Below, one piece after another: positions 43,843 to 51,480 of a DNA stretch of 64,000 bases. The notes beneath the pieces were generated by a model. The model was not told the DNA's origin. It saw only the letters and a list, made by a program, of their open reading frames with translations, and did no database searches. This DNA is from Frankiaceae bacterium (GTDB lineage: Bacteria > Actinomycetota > Actinomycetes > BP-191): positions 62,001 to 126,000 of the forward strand of contig JAVEEC010000008.1 of assembly GCA_030840645.1 (NCBI GenBank), written 5' to 3'. A program made the translations under genes and the position numbers. Every line of letters starts with the position of its first letter. Within the stretch, counting starts at the first letter, position 1.

Positions 43843-46586
43843 GGGTCGAGCAGGGTCTCGTCGTCGCGGGCGTCGCCGCGCAACGCCGCCTCCACGGCGT
43901 GCCGTGTCTCCCAGCGGTTCCGGAGCCACGCGACCAGCCGCGCGGTCCCGGCGGGCGTGCCGTCGAGCGCGGGCGTGGTGCCCGCCAGCGACCAGGCGAC
44001 TCGGATCCCGTTGACGAGCAACGGGTCGTGCAGGTCGACGCCGACGTCCGGCGCGCCCGGCGCCAGGTCGGCGAGGCGGGCGGTGGCGTGCGGCGTGCTG
44101 GTGACCCGAACGTCGAGCGACGATGCGAGGCGGACGCCGAGGACGTCCGCGAGCGCCGGGCCGAGCGTGACGTCCACCGGTAGCCACGGCCGCCCGGCGA
44201 GCAGCGGCAGCAGGTCGGGGCGGTCCACCGCGTACGCGTCCTCCGTCGCGACCGTGACGAGCGCGCCGTCGACCACGGCGCGGACGCGCGGCGGGTCGAG
44301 CGGGACGCCGGTCCGCGCGAGGGCGGCGTAGACAGTGCGCGCGAGGCCGAGCGGCGCGGTCCGGTCGGCGACCCGGTCGGCGAGGTCCGCCAGTCCCTCG
44401 TCGTCCAGCGCGTCGACCGTCGTGACCAGGCCGAGCCGGTCGAGCAACGGCATGGGCGCGGGCAGGTCGTACAACGGCGCCAGCGGCGAGCCGGGATCGG
44501 CGAGGTCGCGGACGGGGCGGAACGTGCCGTCGGCGGCGGGCAGGCGGGCGTTGCGGCGCAGCCACCAGAGCGTGTAGCCGTCGAGGACCGGCAGCTCCGC
44601 CAGCGCCTCGGGCCAGGCGTCGTCGCGCACCCACTCCAGGTCGCGCACCGCCGCGACCGGACCGCCGCCGAAGTCGTACGCCGCCTCGTCGTCGAGGTCG
44701 TACGCCGCACCCGGCATCGGCTCGTCGTCCCGCACGACGGCGAACGTCCTGAGCACGCCGGCCGCGTCGAGCGCGGCGGCGCCGTACGTCCCGGCGACGC
44801 CGTCCGCGACGACGCCGAACGGGCTGTCGTCGCGGACCCACCGCACGAGGCGGCCGCCGTACGCCTCCGGCAGCAGCAGCTCCTCGGCCGCGCGCAGCTC
44901 GTCGTCGGTCGAGGGGAGCGCGAGCGAGCCGAGCCAGGGGCGGTCGACGGCGGCGCCCGGCTCCGCGGCGAGCAGGCGGAGCACGACGTCCGCGAGCGGT
45001 CCCGGCTCGACCGGCGGCTCGTCGTCCAGCGACTGCTCGACGGCGTCGCGGAGGGTGTCGAGAATTCTCGACACCTCGGCCGGCTCGGCGCCCGCTCCGC
45101 GCAGCACCTCGGCCGCGCGGCCGGTCGCTGCGGCCGGGTGCACCCAGCGCAGCCCGGCGACCTCGGTCACGCCGACCAGGTCGTTCGGCAGGAGCAGGCC
45201 GCGCGGGCCGGTGACGACCCGGCCGTCGGCGAGCGGTACTGGCAGCGCGCGCAGCGCGTCGGCGTCGGGGACGCCGGCGAACGCCGCGTAGACCGTCGCC
45301 CACTCCTCGGGCGAGCGTTCCGTCCCGTGCAGCAGGTCCACGACGTCCGCCGTGTCGAGGACGCGCGCGCCGAACGCGGTCAGCGCCGCCCGGCGCCGGC
45401 CGCCGCCGAGCCAGGCCGGGTCGACCAGCTGCGGCAGCCCGAGCGCCGCGGTGAGCGCGTCGCTCGCGGCGCCCGCGTCGACCACCGCCGTCTCCTCGCC
45501 GCGCCGGTGCCCGGGGAACGCCCGCACGCCGGGCAGCAACGGCGCCAGCGCCTCGCGCAGCGCGAGGTCGACCGGTCCCGCGGGCAGCGTGGACGGCAGC
45601 AGGTCGAGCAGCGCCGGCGAGGACGGCAACGACTCCAGCAGCGCGACGTACGCCTCGGCCGCCCGGCCCGCGAGCCAGTCCGTGAGCGGCCCGGGTACGA
45701 CGTGGCGCCGGCTCGGTTCCAGCGGCACGGAGACCGAGAGGAACACCGGGACGTCGACGCGCTCGGCAGTGGGCTGCGGCGCGCGGAGCCGCCGGTCGCC
45801 GTCCCACGGGACGGGTACGCCTTCCCGCGTCGGCACGGCGACGGTGACCGACCAGCCGTCCCGCTCGCGCTCCTCGACCGGGCGGCCGTCCAGAAGGGCC
45901 GCGGGCAGCGTGCCGGTCGCGGTGTGCACCCGCCACGCCGGGTCGCGGACGAACGTCCGGCCGTTCACCGTGACCTCGTCGAGGTCGAGGGTGAGGAGCA
46001 GCGTCTCGTCCACGTCCCCGAGGTCGGGCTCGGTGTGCAGCGGCAGCACGACGACAGTGTCGAAAACTTTCGACAGCTCGGCGGCGCGCGCGTCGGGCAC
46101 GGCGGCGAACGGCAGCCGCATCACCGGGACGGCGCCCTGCCGCCGCGCCGCCTCGTCGGCGAGCGCCGGGATCGCGACCACGGCAGCAGCGGTCTCGGCG
46201 CGCGACCAGCGGACGCCGCCGTCACGGCCGACGATCGCGGGCTCGTCGGTGACCGCGAGAACGGCCTTGAAGCCCACGCCGTACCGGCCGACGTCGCCGG
46301 AGGACTTGGCCGACGCGCGCAGGTGCGAGAGCGCCTCGACCCCGGCGGCGTCGAGCGGCGCGCCGGTGTTGGCGGCGTAGAGAACGCCGTCGGTCACCTC
46401 GACGAGCAGCCGCCCGGGGACGCCCGCGCGGCGGGCCGCGTCGGCGGCGTTCTGGGCCAGCTCGGCGACGAGGGAGGAGCCGGCGGCGGCGTCCTCCTCG
46501 GCGTTCGCGTCCTCGCGGAACCGCGCGGGCGACGCGGTCCAGGCGGCGAGGACGCGGTCGCGCGCGGCGGCGTACGGGTCGGTCAC
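43839..46586 (-). CDS. Sacsin/HSP90-like ATPase-domain protein
   Basis: This 915-aa cytoplasmic protein has its N-terminal 190 residues forming a GHKL/Bergerat ATPase: N-box AELAQNAADAAR (about 36-47), NTGAPLDAAGVEAL (about 67) and GRYGVGFKAVLAV (about 99-111). These match the sacsin_N family, not true HtpG. The long remainder is Asp/Leu/Ala-rich with no known domain; it repeats an S(R/K)(I/V)(L/F)DT motif encoded by palindromic rare codons. The GTG overlaps the DUF3027 stop (GTGA), so the two are coupled. Similar pairs exist in streptomycetes. A chaperone-like role is plausible but unproven. Confidence 0.88.
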   Translation of the reverse strand: MTDPYAAARDRVLAAWTASPARFREDANAEEDAAAGSSLVAELAQNAADAARRAGVPGRLLVEVTDGVLYAANTGAPLDAAGVEALSHLRASAKSSGDVGRYGVGFKAVLAVTDEPAIVGRDGGVRWSRAETAAAVVAIPALADEAARRQGAVPVMRLPFAAVPDARAAELSKVFDTVVVLPLHTEPDLGDVDETLLLTLDLDEVTVNGRTFVRDPAWRVHTATGTLPAALLDGRPVEERERDGWSVTVAVPTREGVPVPWDGDRRLRAPQPTAERVDVPVFLSVSVPLEPSRRHVVPGPLTDWLAGRAAEAYVALLESLPSSPALLDLLPSTLPAGPVDLALREALAPLLPGVRAFPGHRRGEETAVVDAGAASDALTAALGLPQLVDPAWLGGGRRRAALTAFGARVLDTADVVDLLHGTERSPEEWATVYAAFAGVPDADALRALPVPLADGRVVTGPRGLLLPNDLVGVTEVAGLRWVHPAAATGRAAEVLRGAGAEPAEVSRILDTLRDAVEQSLDDEPPVEPGPLADVVLRLLAAEPGAAVDRPWLGSLALPSTDDELRAAEELLLPEAYGGRLVRWVRDDSPFGVVADGVAGTYGAAALDAAGVLRTFAVVRDDEPMPGAAYDLDDEAAYDFGGGPVAAVRDLEWVRDDAWPEALAELPVLDGYTLWWLRRNARLPAADGTFRPVRDLADPGSPLAPLYDLPAPMPLLDRLGLVTTVDALDDEGLADLADRVADRTAPLGLARTVYAALARTGVPLDPPRVRAVVDGALVTVATEDAYAVDRPDLLPLLAGRPWLPVDVTLGPALADVLGVRLASSLDVRVTSTPHATARLADLAPGAPDVGVDLHDPLLVNGIRVAWSLAGTTPALDGTPAGTARLVAWLRNRWETRHAVEAALRGDARDDETLLDP
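45054..45075. repeat. 22-bp perfect palindrome inside the sacsin-like gene
   Basis: GGTGTCGAGAA joined to its exact complement. On the coding strand it spells Val-Ser-Arg-Ile-Leu-Asp-Thr using AGA and ATT, codons almost unused here. The core TGTCGA-N6-TCGACA is shared with the site at 46058. Confidence 0.85.
46058..46075. repeat. 18-bp palindrome inside the sacsin-like gene
   Basis: TGTCGAAA, two bases, TTTCGACA. On the coding strand it spells Ser-Lys-Val-Phe-Asp-Thr using AAA, GTT and ACT, all rare here. It is in the same reading phase as the 45054 site and about 1 kb from it. Confidence 0.85.
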
Positions 46587-47443
46587 TCCGCGGGCGCGGC
46601 GTCCCCGGCCGGCGGCTCCTCGGCCGGGCCCTCGACGGGCGGCTCGTCCACGACCTCGAACGTGAACTCGTCGACCAGCGCGGGCGCCACGCCCATCGCG
46701 GCGACGTCGGCGCTGCCCTCGGAGTGCGCGCCGCAGCCGTGGTCGATCGCGACGACCCGGCCGTCGTCGGGCGAGAACTCGTTGGTGCACGCGCCGAAGC
46801 CGAGCCCGAGCGCGCCCGACAGCGGCAGGTAGAAGCCGCACGAGACGCACGGCGCCGGCGCCTGCCTGGCCTGGGGTACGTCGGGACCGGCCTCGCCGTC
46901 GTACCAGCGTTCCGCGGCCTCGACCCGGCCGACGAACGACAGCACCCGCGGGCGGCCGAGGCCCCACTCGATCAGCGGTACGTCGGACTCGACGTCCTCG
47001 ATCGCGAGCGCCAGCCGGTCGTCGTCGGGGGCGGCCGGGAGCAGGTCGCCGACGCCGAGGTCGCCGGGGCGGACGCGGTCCGCCCACGGCACCCACTCGG
47101 GAGACAGCAGGGCGTCCGGTCCTGGCAGCCGGTAGACGCCGGTGACGGTGACGTCCTTGGCGCGGGCGGCGCGGACGACCTGGACGCCCCAGCGCCAGCC
47201 GCGGTACGCGCGGTCCAGGCAGGCGAACAGGTGCGTGGCGATCCGGTCCCCGTCGGAGACGGCGCCGAGGTGCTCGCCGACGGCCTCGCCCGCCTCCTCG
47301 ACGGCGGCGGCGCGGGCGACGTCGACGGCCGCGGCGCAGACCGCGTCGGGCGCGGCGCCCTCGATCGCGGTGCCGGCGGCGTCGGGATCGGCGGGGGCCG
47401 CCTCACCCGCAACCGGGACAAGGTCGTCCGTCGTGGTGGTCAC
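46583..47443 (-). CDS. DUF3027 family protein
   Basis: This 286-aa cytoplasmic protein has an Ala-rich N-terminus, an HLFACLDRAYRGWRWGVQVVRA block (about 72-93) and LSPEWVPWADRVRPGDLG (about 113). A Cys motif PCVSCGFYLPLSGALGLGFGACTNEFSPDDGRVV (described at about 202-235) is followed by DHGCGAHSE. The CxxC...C...C pattern suggests metal binding. DUF3027 is confined to actinobacteria and unstudied as far as I know. The GTG start at 47443 has no good alternative. It precedes and is coupled to the sacsin-like ATPase gene. Confidence 0.88.
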   Translation of the reverse strand: MTTTTDDLVPVAGEAAPADPDAAGTAIEGAAPDAVCAAAVDVARAAAVEEAGEAVGEHLGAVSDGDRIATHLFACLDRAYRGWRWGVQVVRAARAKDVTVTGVYRLPGPDALLSPEWVPWADRVRPGDLGVGDLLPAAPDDDRLALAIEDVESDVPLIEWGLGRPRVLSFVGRVEAAERWYDGEAGPDVPQARQAPAPCVSCGFYLPLSGALGLGFGACTNEFSPDDGRVVAIDHGCGAHSEGSADVAAMGVAPALVDEFTFEVVDEPPVEGPAEEPPAGDAAPAE

Positions 47444-47479
47444 GGGACCATCATCGCCCAGCGATGCCGTTCGAGGACA

Positions 47480-48703
47480 ATGCCTGCCATGCCCGCGACC
47501 TCCGACCGGCCCGGCCCGGTGACGCTGCCGCGGCCGGCGTGGGCGCGGGCGTCGCCGCTGGCGCCGTTGCTCCGGCTGACGCTGGCGGCGGGGGCGGGCG
47601 ACGCGCTGGTGGCGGTGGCGCTCGCGAACACCGTGTTCTTCCGCGTCCCCGTCGGCGAGGCCCGCGGGCGGGTGGCGCTGTACCTGCTGCTGACGATGGC
47701 GCCGTTCGCGGTCGTGGCGCCGGTGGTCGGGCCGCTGCTCGACCGCGTCCGCTCCGGCCGGCGGTACGCGCTCGCGGTGACGATGGCGGGGCGCGCGGTG
47801 CTCGCGTGGGCGATGGCGCAGGCGCCGAACGGCCTGCGCATCTACCCGGCGGCGTTCGCGGTGCTGGTGCTCGCGAAGGCGTACGGCGTCGCGCGGTCGG
47901 CGGCCGTTCCTCGCCTGCTGCCCGATGACGCGACGCTGGTCGGCTCGAACGCCCGCCTCTCCGCGACGACGATCGTCGCCTCGACGACGGCCGCCCTCGT
48001 CGGCCTCGCGGTGGGCCACGGGGTCGGGTTCGCGTGGACGCTGCGGGTCGCGGCGCTGGTGTTCGCGGCGGGCGCGGTGCTCGCGCTCGCGCTGCCACGA
48101 GCGGTCGACAGCGACGGCGGCGCCGCGGGCGGGCGCGAGCGGGTCAGGCCGCCGGCGTTTCCCAGGGACGCACGGCTGGCGCTGCTCTCGGCGGTGTCCT
48201 TGCGGGCGCTGGCCGGGTTCCTGACGACGTACCTCGCGTTCCTGCTGCGCCGCAAGGGGTCCACGGTCGACATCGGCCTGCTCGCCGCGGCGGTCGCGGC
48301 CGGCAGCGCGGGCGGTACGGCGATCGGCGCGGCGATGCGGGACGCCGCGCCGGACCGGCTGATCGTCGGCGCGGTCGGCCTCGGCGCGCTGTTCTGCGCG
48401 ATCGGGGCGTACCGGTACTCGCTCGTCACCGCGCTGCTCGCCGCGTTCGCCGCGGCGGTGGCGGGCGCGCTGGCGAAGATCGCGCTCGACTCGACGTTGC
48501 AGGCGGGCTTCGGCGACGCCGTACGCGGGCAGGCGTTCGCGCGGTCGGAGACGGTCCTGCAGCTCGCCTGGGTGGGGGGCGGCGCGGTCGGGCTGGCACT
48601 GCCCTTGCGGGGTTCGTACGGCCTCGGCCTGGCCGCGGTCGCGCTGGTCGCGGCGACGAGCACGGTGCGGCTGCGCGCCTACCGGCGACGCCCGGTAACC
48701 TAA
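47480..48703 (+). CDS. MFS transporter
   Basis: This 407-aa protein has about 12 hydrophobic segments, beginning near residue 28 (LLRLTLAAGAGDALVAVALANTVFF). The loop MAPFAVVAPVVGPLLDRVRSGRRYAL (about 73-98) is the MFS motif A region. It is divergent from DUF3027 across 36 bp, as in streptomycetes. Two in-frame ATGs (47480 and 47489) are possible; GAGGA lies 2 nt before the first and 11 nt before the second. The substrate is unknown. Confidence 0.9.
   Translation: MPAMPATSDRPGPVTLPRPAWARASPLAPLLRLTLAAGAGDALVAVALANTVFFRVPVGEARGRVALYLLLTMAPFAVVAPVVGPLLDRVRSGRRYALAVTMAGRAVLAWAMAQAPNGLRIYPAAFAVLVLAKAYGVARSAAVPRLLPDDATLVGSNARLSATTIVASTTAALVGLAVGHGVGFAWTLRVAALVFAAGAVLALALPRAVDSDGGAAGGRERVRPPAFPRDARLALLSAVSLRALAGFLTTYLAFLLRRKGSTVDIGLLAAAVAAGSAGGTAIGAAMRDAAPDRLIVGAVGLGALFCAIGAYRYSLVTALLAAFAAAVAGALAKIALDSTLQAGFGDAVRGQAFARSETVLQLAWVGGGAVGLALPLRGSYGLGLAAVALVAATSTVRLRAYRRRPVT
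48696..48701 (+). promoter_or_regulatory. -10 box of the DUF2771 lipoprotein, leaderless spacing
   Basis: TAACCT overlaps the last codons of the MFS gene and lies 7 nt before the ATG at 48709. Confidence 0.45.
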
Positions 48704-48708
48704 CGGGC

Positions 48709-49104
48709 ATGCCGTCCCGCCACGCCGCCGTCGCGCTCGCCGCCGTCGCCGCCCTCGGGCTGTCGACCGGCTGCGAGAAGCAGAGCCCGTACGTCACCCT
48801 CACCGCCCACGGCGTGACCGTGAAGGCGCGCGCCGTGAAGTACTGCCGCGGCACCGAGTGCGACACGAGCACCGACGTCGCCAAGATCACCGTCCGGGAC
48901 GGCGACACGCTCGGCATCGACGTGCCCCGCTCGCTCGCCGCCCAGGGCTGGCGGATCGGCGACCAGGGCGACTTCAGCCACGACCACTACCGGTCCATCC
49001 CGATCACGTCGCAGTTCCAGCCCGGCGCGGAGCTGCCCGTACAGATCGTCCGCGACGACAAGCACGGCGCGGGCGAGTGGCGGTTCACCGTCGTCGTGAA
49101 GTAG
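48709..49104 (+). CDS. DUF2771-like lipoprotein
   Basis: This 131-aa exported protein has a short signal peptide ending in lipobox LSTGC (Cys at about 22), so it should be a lipid-anchored surface protein. A beta-rich mature domain follows, with a Cys pair in KYCRGTECDT and a C-terminal GEWRFTVVVK. Position between an MFS gene and mqnB and the overall layout match DUF2771 proteins of streptomycetes. The function is unknown. The J-domain gene starts 2 bp after its stop. Confidence 0.83.
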   Translation: MPSRHAAVALAAVAALGLSTGCEKQSPYVTLTAHGVTVKARAVKYCRGTECDTSTDVAKITVRDGDTLGIDVPRSLAAQGWRIGDQGDFSHDHYRSIPITSQFQPGAELPVQIVRDDKHGAGEWRFTVVVK

Positions 49105-49106
49105 CC

Positions 49107-49997
49107 GTGGAGCCGCTCTGGGCGTGGCGGATCCTCGGGCTCGCGCCCGGCGCCACCCCGGACGAGGTACGGCACGCATTCCGCGTGGGCGCGCAGCTGC
49201 TCCACCCCGACCGCGTCGCCGACCTCTCCGACGACGTCCGCAACGACGCCCACCGGCGGATGAGCGAGCTGGCCGAGGCGTACCGCGTCTGCGCGGCCGT
49301 GTCTGTCGGTGCGCCGCCGCCACCACCGCGCACGCAGCCGACCGACGTGCCGGCCGGGCCGCTGCGTTCGGTCGGCGGGCAGGCGGCGGTGCTGCTCGGC
49401 GCCGCCCGCGACGCGCTCGCGAGAGCCGGGACCTGGGAGCGGCGCCGGGCGGTCGTCACGTCGCTGGAGCAGGTCGCGGACGCGTGGCCGGGCACCGCCG
49501 AGGGCGATGCGGCCCGCGTCCTGCTCGTCACCTCCGCCGTCGCGGCAACGCTGCCCGCCCGCGAGCGCGCGGGCCACCTGGTCCTCGTCGCCGACCCGTT
49601 CGCGCGGGTCGAGGCGTGGGAGTCGCTGTCCGGCAGGGACGAGCTGGCCGTCGCGCAGGTCGTGTACGCGCACCCGACAGCCGACGACGACCTGCGCCGC
49701 CGCGCTCGCCAACGCCTCGCCGAGCTGGCCGACTGGGCGACGCTGGCCGCCGACCCCGACCCGGACTTCCGCCGTACGGCCGCCGCCCACCTGTTGCTGC
49801 GCGACGCGGCGTCGCTGGCCGAACGCGCGCCCTGGCTGTCCCGCCGCGAACGGCCGGAGTTCGACGCGGAGTACGCCGCCTGGCGCGAGCGCGCGACCGC
49901 CGTCCTGGCTGAGGAGATCGCGGCCGGGTTGCGTGCGGACCTCGCCGCCGCCGACGACCGCATCCGGGTGGCGCTGTCCGCGACGGCGGCGCGGTGA
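49107..49997 (+). CDS. J-domain protein
   Basis: This 296-aa protein has an N-terminal J domain at about 1-60 (WRILGLAPGATPDEVRHAFRVGAQLLHPDRVADL), with the essential HPD tripeptide at about 33-35. It should stimulate a DnaK ATPase. The rest lacks the G/F and zinc regions of DnaJ and is a helical, Arg/Ala-rich repeat region (about 95-290), possibly HEAT-like. Valine-GTG start. It is coupled to mqnB by GTGA. The client is unknown. Confidence 0.85.
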   Translation: MEPLWAWRILGLAPGATPDEVRHAFRVGAQLLHPDRVADLSDDVRNDAHRRMSELAEAYRVCAAVSVGAPPPPPRTQPTDVPAGPLRSVGGQAAVLLGAARDALARAGTWERRRAVVTSLEQVADAWPGTAEGDAARVLLVTSAVAATLPARERAGHLVLVADPFARVEAWESLSGRDELAVAQVVYAHPTADDDLRRRARQRLAELADWATLAADPDPDFRRTAAAHLLLRDAASLAERAPWLSRRERPEFDAEYAAWRERATAVLAEEIAAGLRADLAAADDRIRVALSATAAR

Positions 49998-50698
49998 CGC
50001 TCACCCTCGTCGTCACCGCCGTCGCCGCGGAGCGCGACGCCGTCGCCGACGGCATCGGCTCGCCCCAGGCCGTGACCATCGGCCCGTACGGCTCGTGCCG
50101 CCGCTGCGAGACCGACGGGCCCGACGTGCTGGTCGTCGCGAGCGGCGTAGGGCCCGCGGCCGCGGCGGCCGCTGCGTCGTACGTCGTCGCCACCGAGGAC
50201 GTCTCGCTGGTCGTGTCGATGGGCGTGGCGGGGGCGTTCGCGTCAGCGCGGATGGCGCACGGCGACATCGCCGTCGCGACGTCGATCGTCGCGGCGGACC
50301 TCGGTGCCATGTCCCCGGAACGCTTCCTCGACCTCGCCGCCCTCGGCCTCGACGGCGGCGCCATCGTCGACTGCCCGCCGGACCTGGTCGCGGCCGCGCG
50401 GGACCGGATCACCGCGACCGGGCTGCACGTCGCCGTCGGCGCGATCCTCACGCTGTCGACGATGACCGGCACCGCAGAACGCGCCGCCGAGCTGATGGGC
50501 GCGCACGGCGCGGTCGCCGAGGCGATGGAGGGCGCGGGCGTCGCGCACGTCGCCGCGCTGCACGACCTGCCGGTCATCGAGGTCCGTGCGATCAGCAACG
50601 AGGTCGGCCTGCGCGACCGCGAGGCGTGGGACCTGGTGACCGCGCTCACGTCGCTCGGCACGGCCGCGGGCGCGCTGTTCGCGACGAGGCTCGGGTGA
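49994..50698 (+). CDS. mqnB: Futalosine hydrolase
   Basis: This 234-aa enzyme of the nucleoside phosphorylase/hydrolase fold splits futalosine into dehypoxanthine futalosine and hypoxanthine in the alternative menaquinone pathway. VVSMGVAGAF (about 75) matches the family glycine loop. Late in the protein EAMEGAGVAHVAALHDLPVIEVRAISNEVGLRD (described at about 175-207) holds the substrate Glu-Met-Glu block. The overlap with mqnD (GTGA) confirms the pathway. GTG start, also overlapping the J-domain gene. mqnA and mqnC are not in the window. Confidence 0.95.
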   Translation: MTLTLVVTAVAAERDAVADGIGSPQAVTIGPYGSCRRCETDGPDVLVVASGVGPAAAAAAASYVVATEDVSLVVSMGVAGAFASARMAHGDIAVATSIVAADLGAMSPERFLDLAALGLDGGAIVDCPPDLVAAARDRITATGLHVAVGAILTLSTMTGTAERAAELMGAHGAVAEAMEGAGVAHVAALHDLPVIEVRAISNEVGLRDREAWDLVTALTSLGTAAGALFATRLG

Positions 50699-51477
50699 GC
50701 CTCAGCCTCGGGTTCTCCCCCTGCCCGAACGACACGTTCGTGTTCCACGCGCTGGTCCACGGGCTGGTCGGCGGGCCGGCGTTCGACCCGCCGGTCTACG
50801 CCGACATCGACGTCCTCAACACCCGCGCGCTCGCCGGCGACCTCGACGTGACGAAGGTGTCGTACGCCGTCCTCCCGTCGCTCGGCGAGTACGTCCTGCT
50901 CGGCAGCGGCGGCGCGCTCGGCCGCGGCTGCGGGCCGCTCGTCCTGACGAAGGAACCGACGACGAAGGAGTCGCTGCGCGGCGCGACGGTCGCCGTCCCC
51001 GGCGAGCGCACGACGGCGTACCTGCTGCTGCGGCTCTGGGACCCCGGGTTCGCGGACGTCGTGGTCCTGCCGTTCGACCGGATCATGCCCGCGGTCCTGG
51101 CCGGCGACGTCGACGCCGGTCTGGTGATCCACGAGTCGAGGTTCACCTACCCGTCGTACGGCCTGCACCGGGTCGCCGACCTCGGCGACTGGTGGGAGGC
51201 GGAGACCGGCCTGCCGATCCCGCTCGGCGCGATCGTCGCGAAGCGGTCGCTGCCGGCGGAGGAGATCGAGGCGGCGATCAGGCGTTCGGTCGAGCACGCC
51301 TGGGCGCACCCGGAGCAGAGCCGTGACTACGTCCTCGCGCACAGCCAGGAGCTGGCGCCGGACGTGGTCGACGCGCACATCGCGCTCTACGTCAACGAGT
51401 TCACCAGGGACCTCGGCGACGAGGGCCGCCGGGCGGTGGAGGAGCTGGCGAAGCGCGCCGCGGCGCTCACGTCGTAG
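50695..51477 (+). CDS. mqnD: 1,4-dihydroxy-6-naphthoate synthase
   Basis: This 260-aa enzyme converts cyclic dehypoxanthine futalosine to 1,4-dihydroxy-6-naphthoate for menaquinone. The fold is that of a periplasmic-binding protein. Signature LGFSPCPNDTFVFHALVHG is at residues 5-23, DVTKVSYAVLPSL at about 50, and HESRFTYPSYGL at about 144. GTG start overlapping mqnB (GTGA). The stop lies 3 bp from the stop of the convergent c-di-GMP gene. Menaquinone made this way serves the respiratory chain. Confidence 0.96.
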   Translation: MSLSLGFSPCPNDTFVFHALVHGLVGGPAFDPPVYADIDVLNTRALAGDLDVTKVSYAVLPSLGEYVLLGSGGALGRGCGPLVLTKEPTTKESLRGATVAVPGERTTAYLLLRLWDPGFADVVVLPFDRIMPAVLAGDVDAGLVIHESRFTYPSYGLHRVADLGDWWEAETGLPIPLGAIVAKRSLPAEEIEAAIRRSVEHAWAHPEQSRDYVLAHSQELAPDVVDAHIALYVNEFTRDLGDEGRRAVEELAKRAAALTS

Positions 51478-51480
51478 GGC

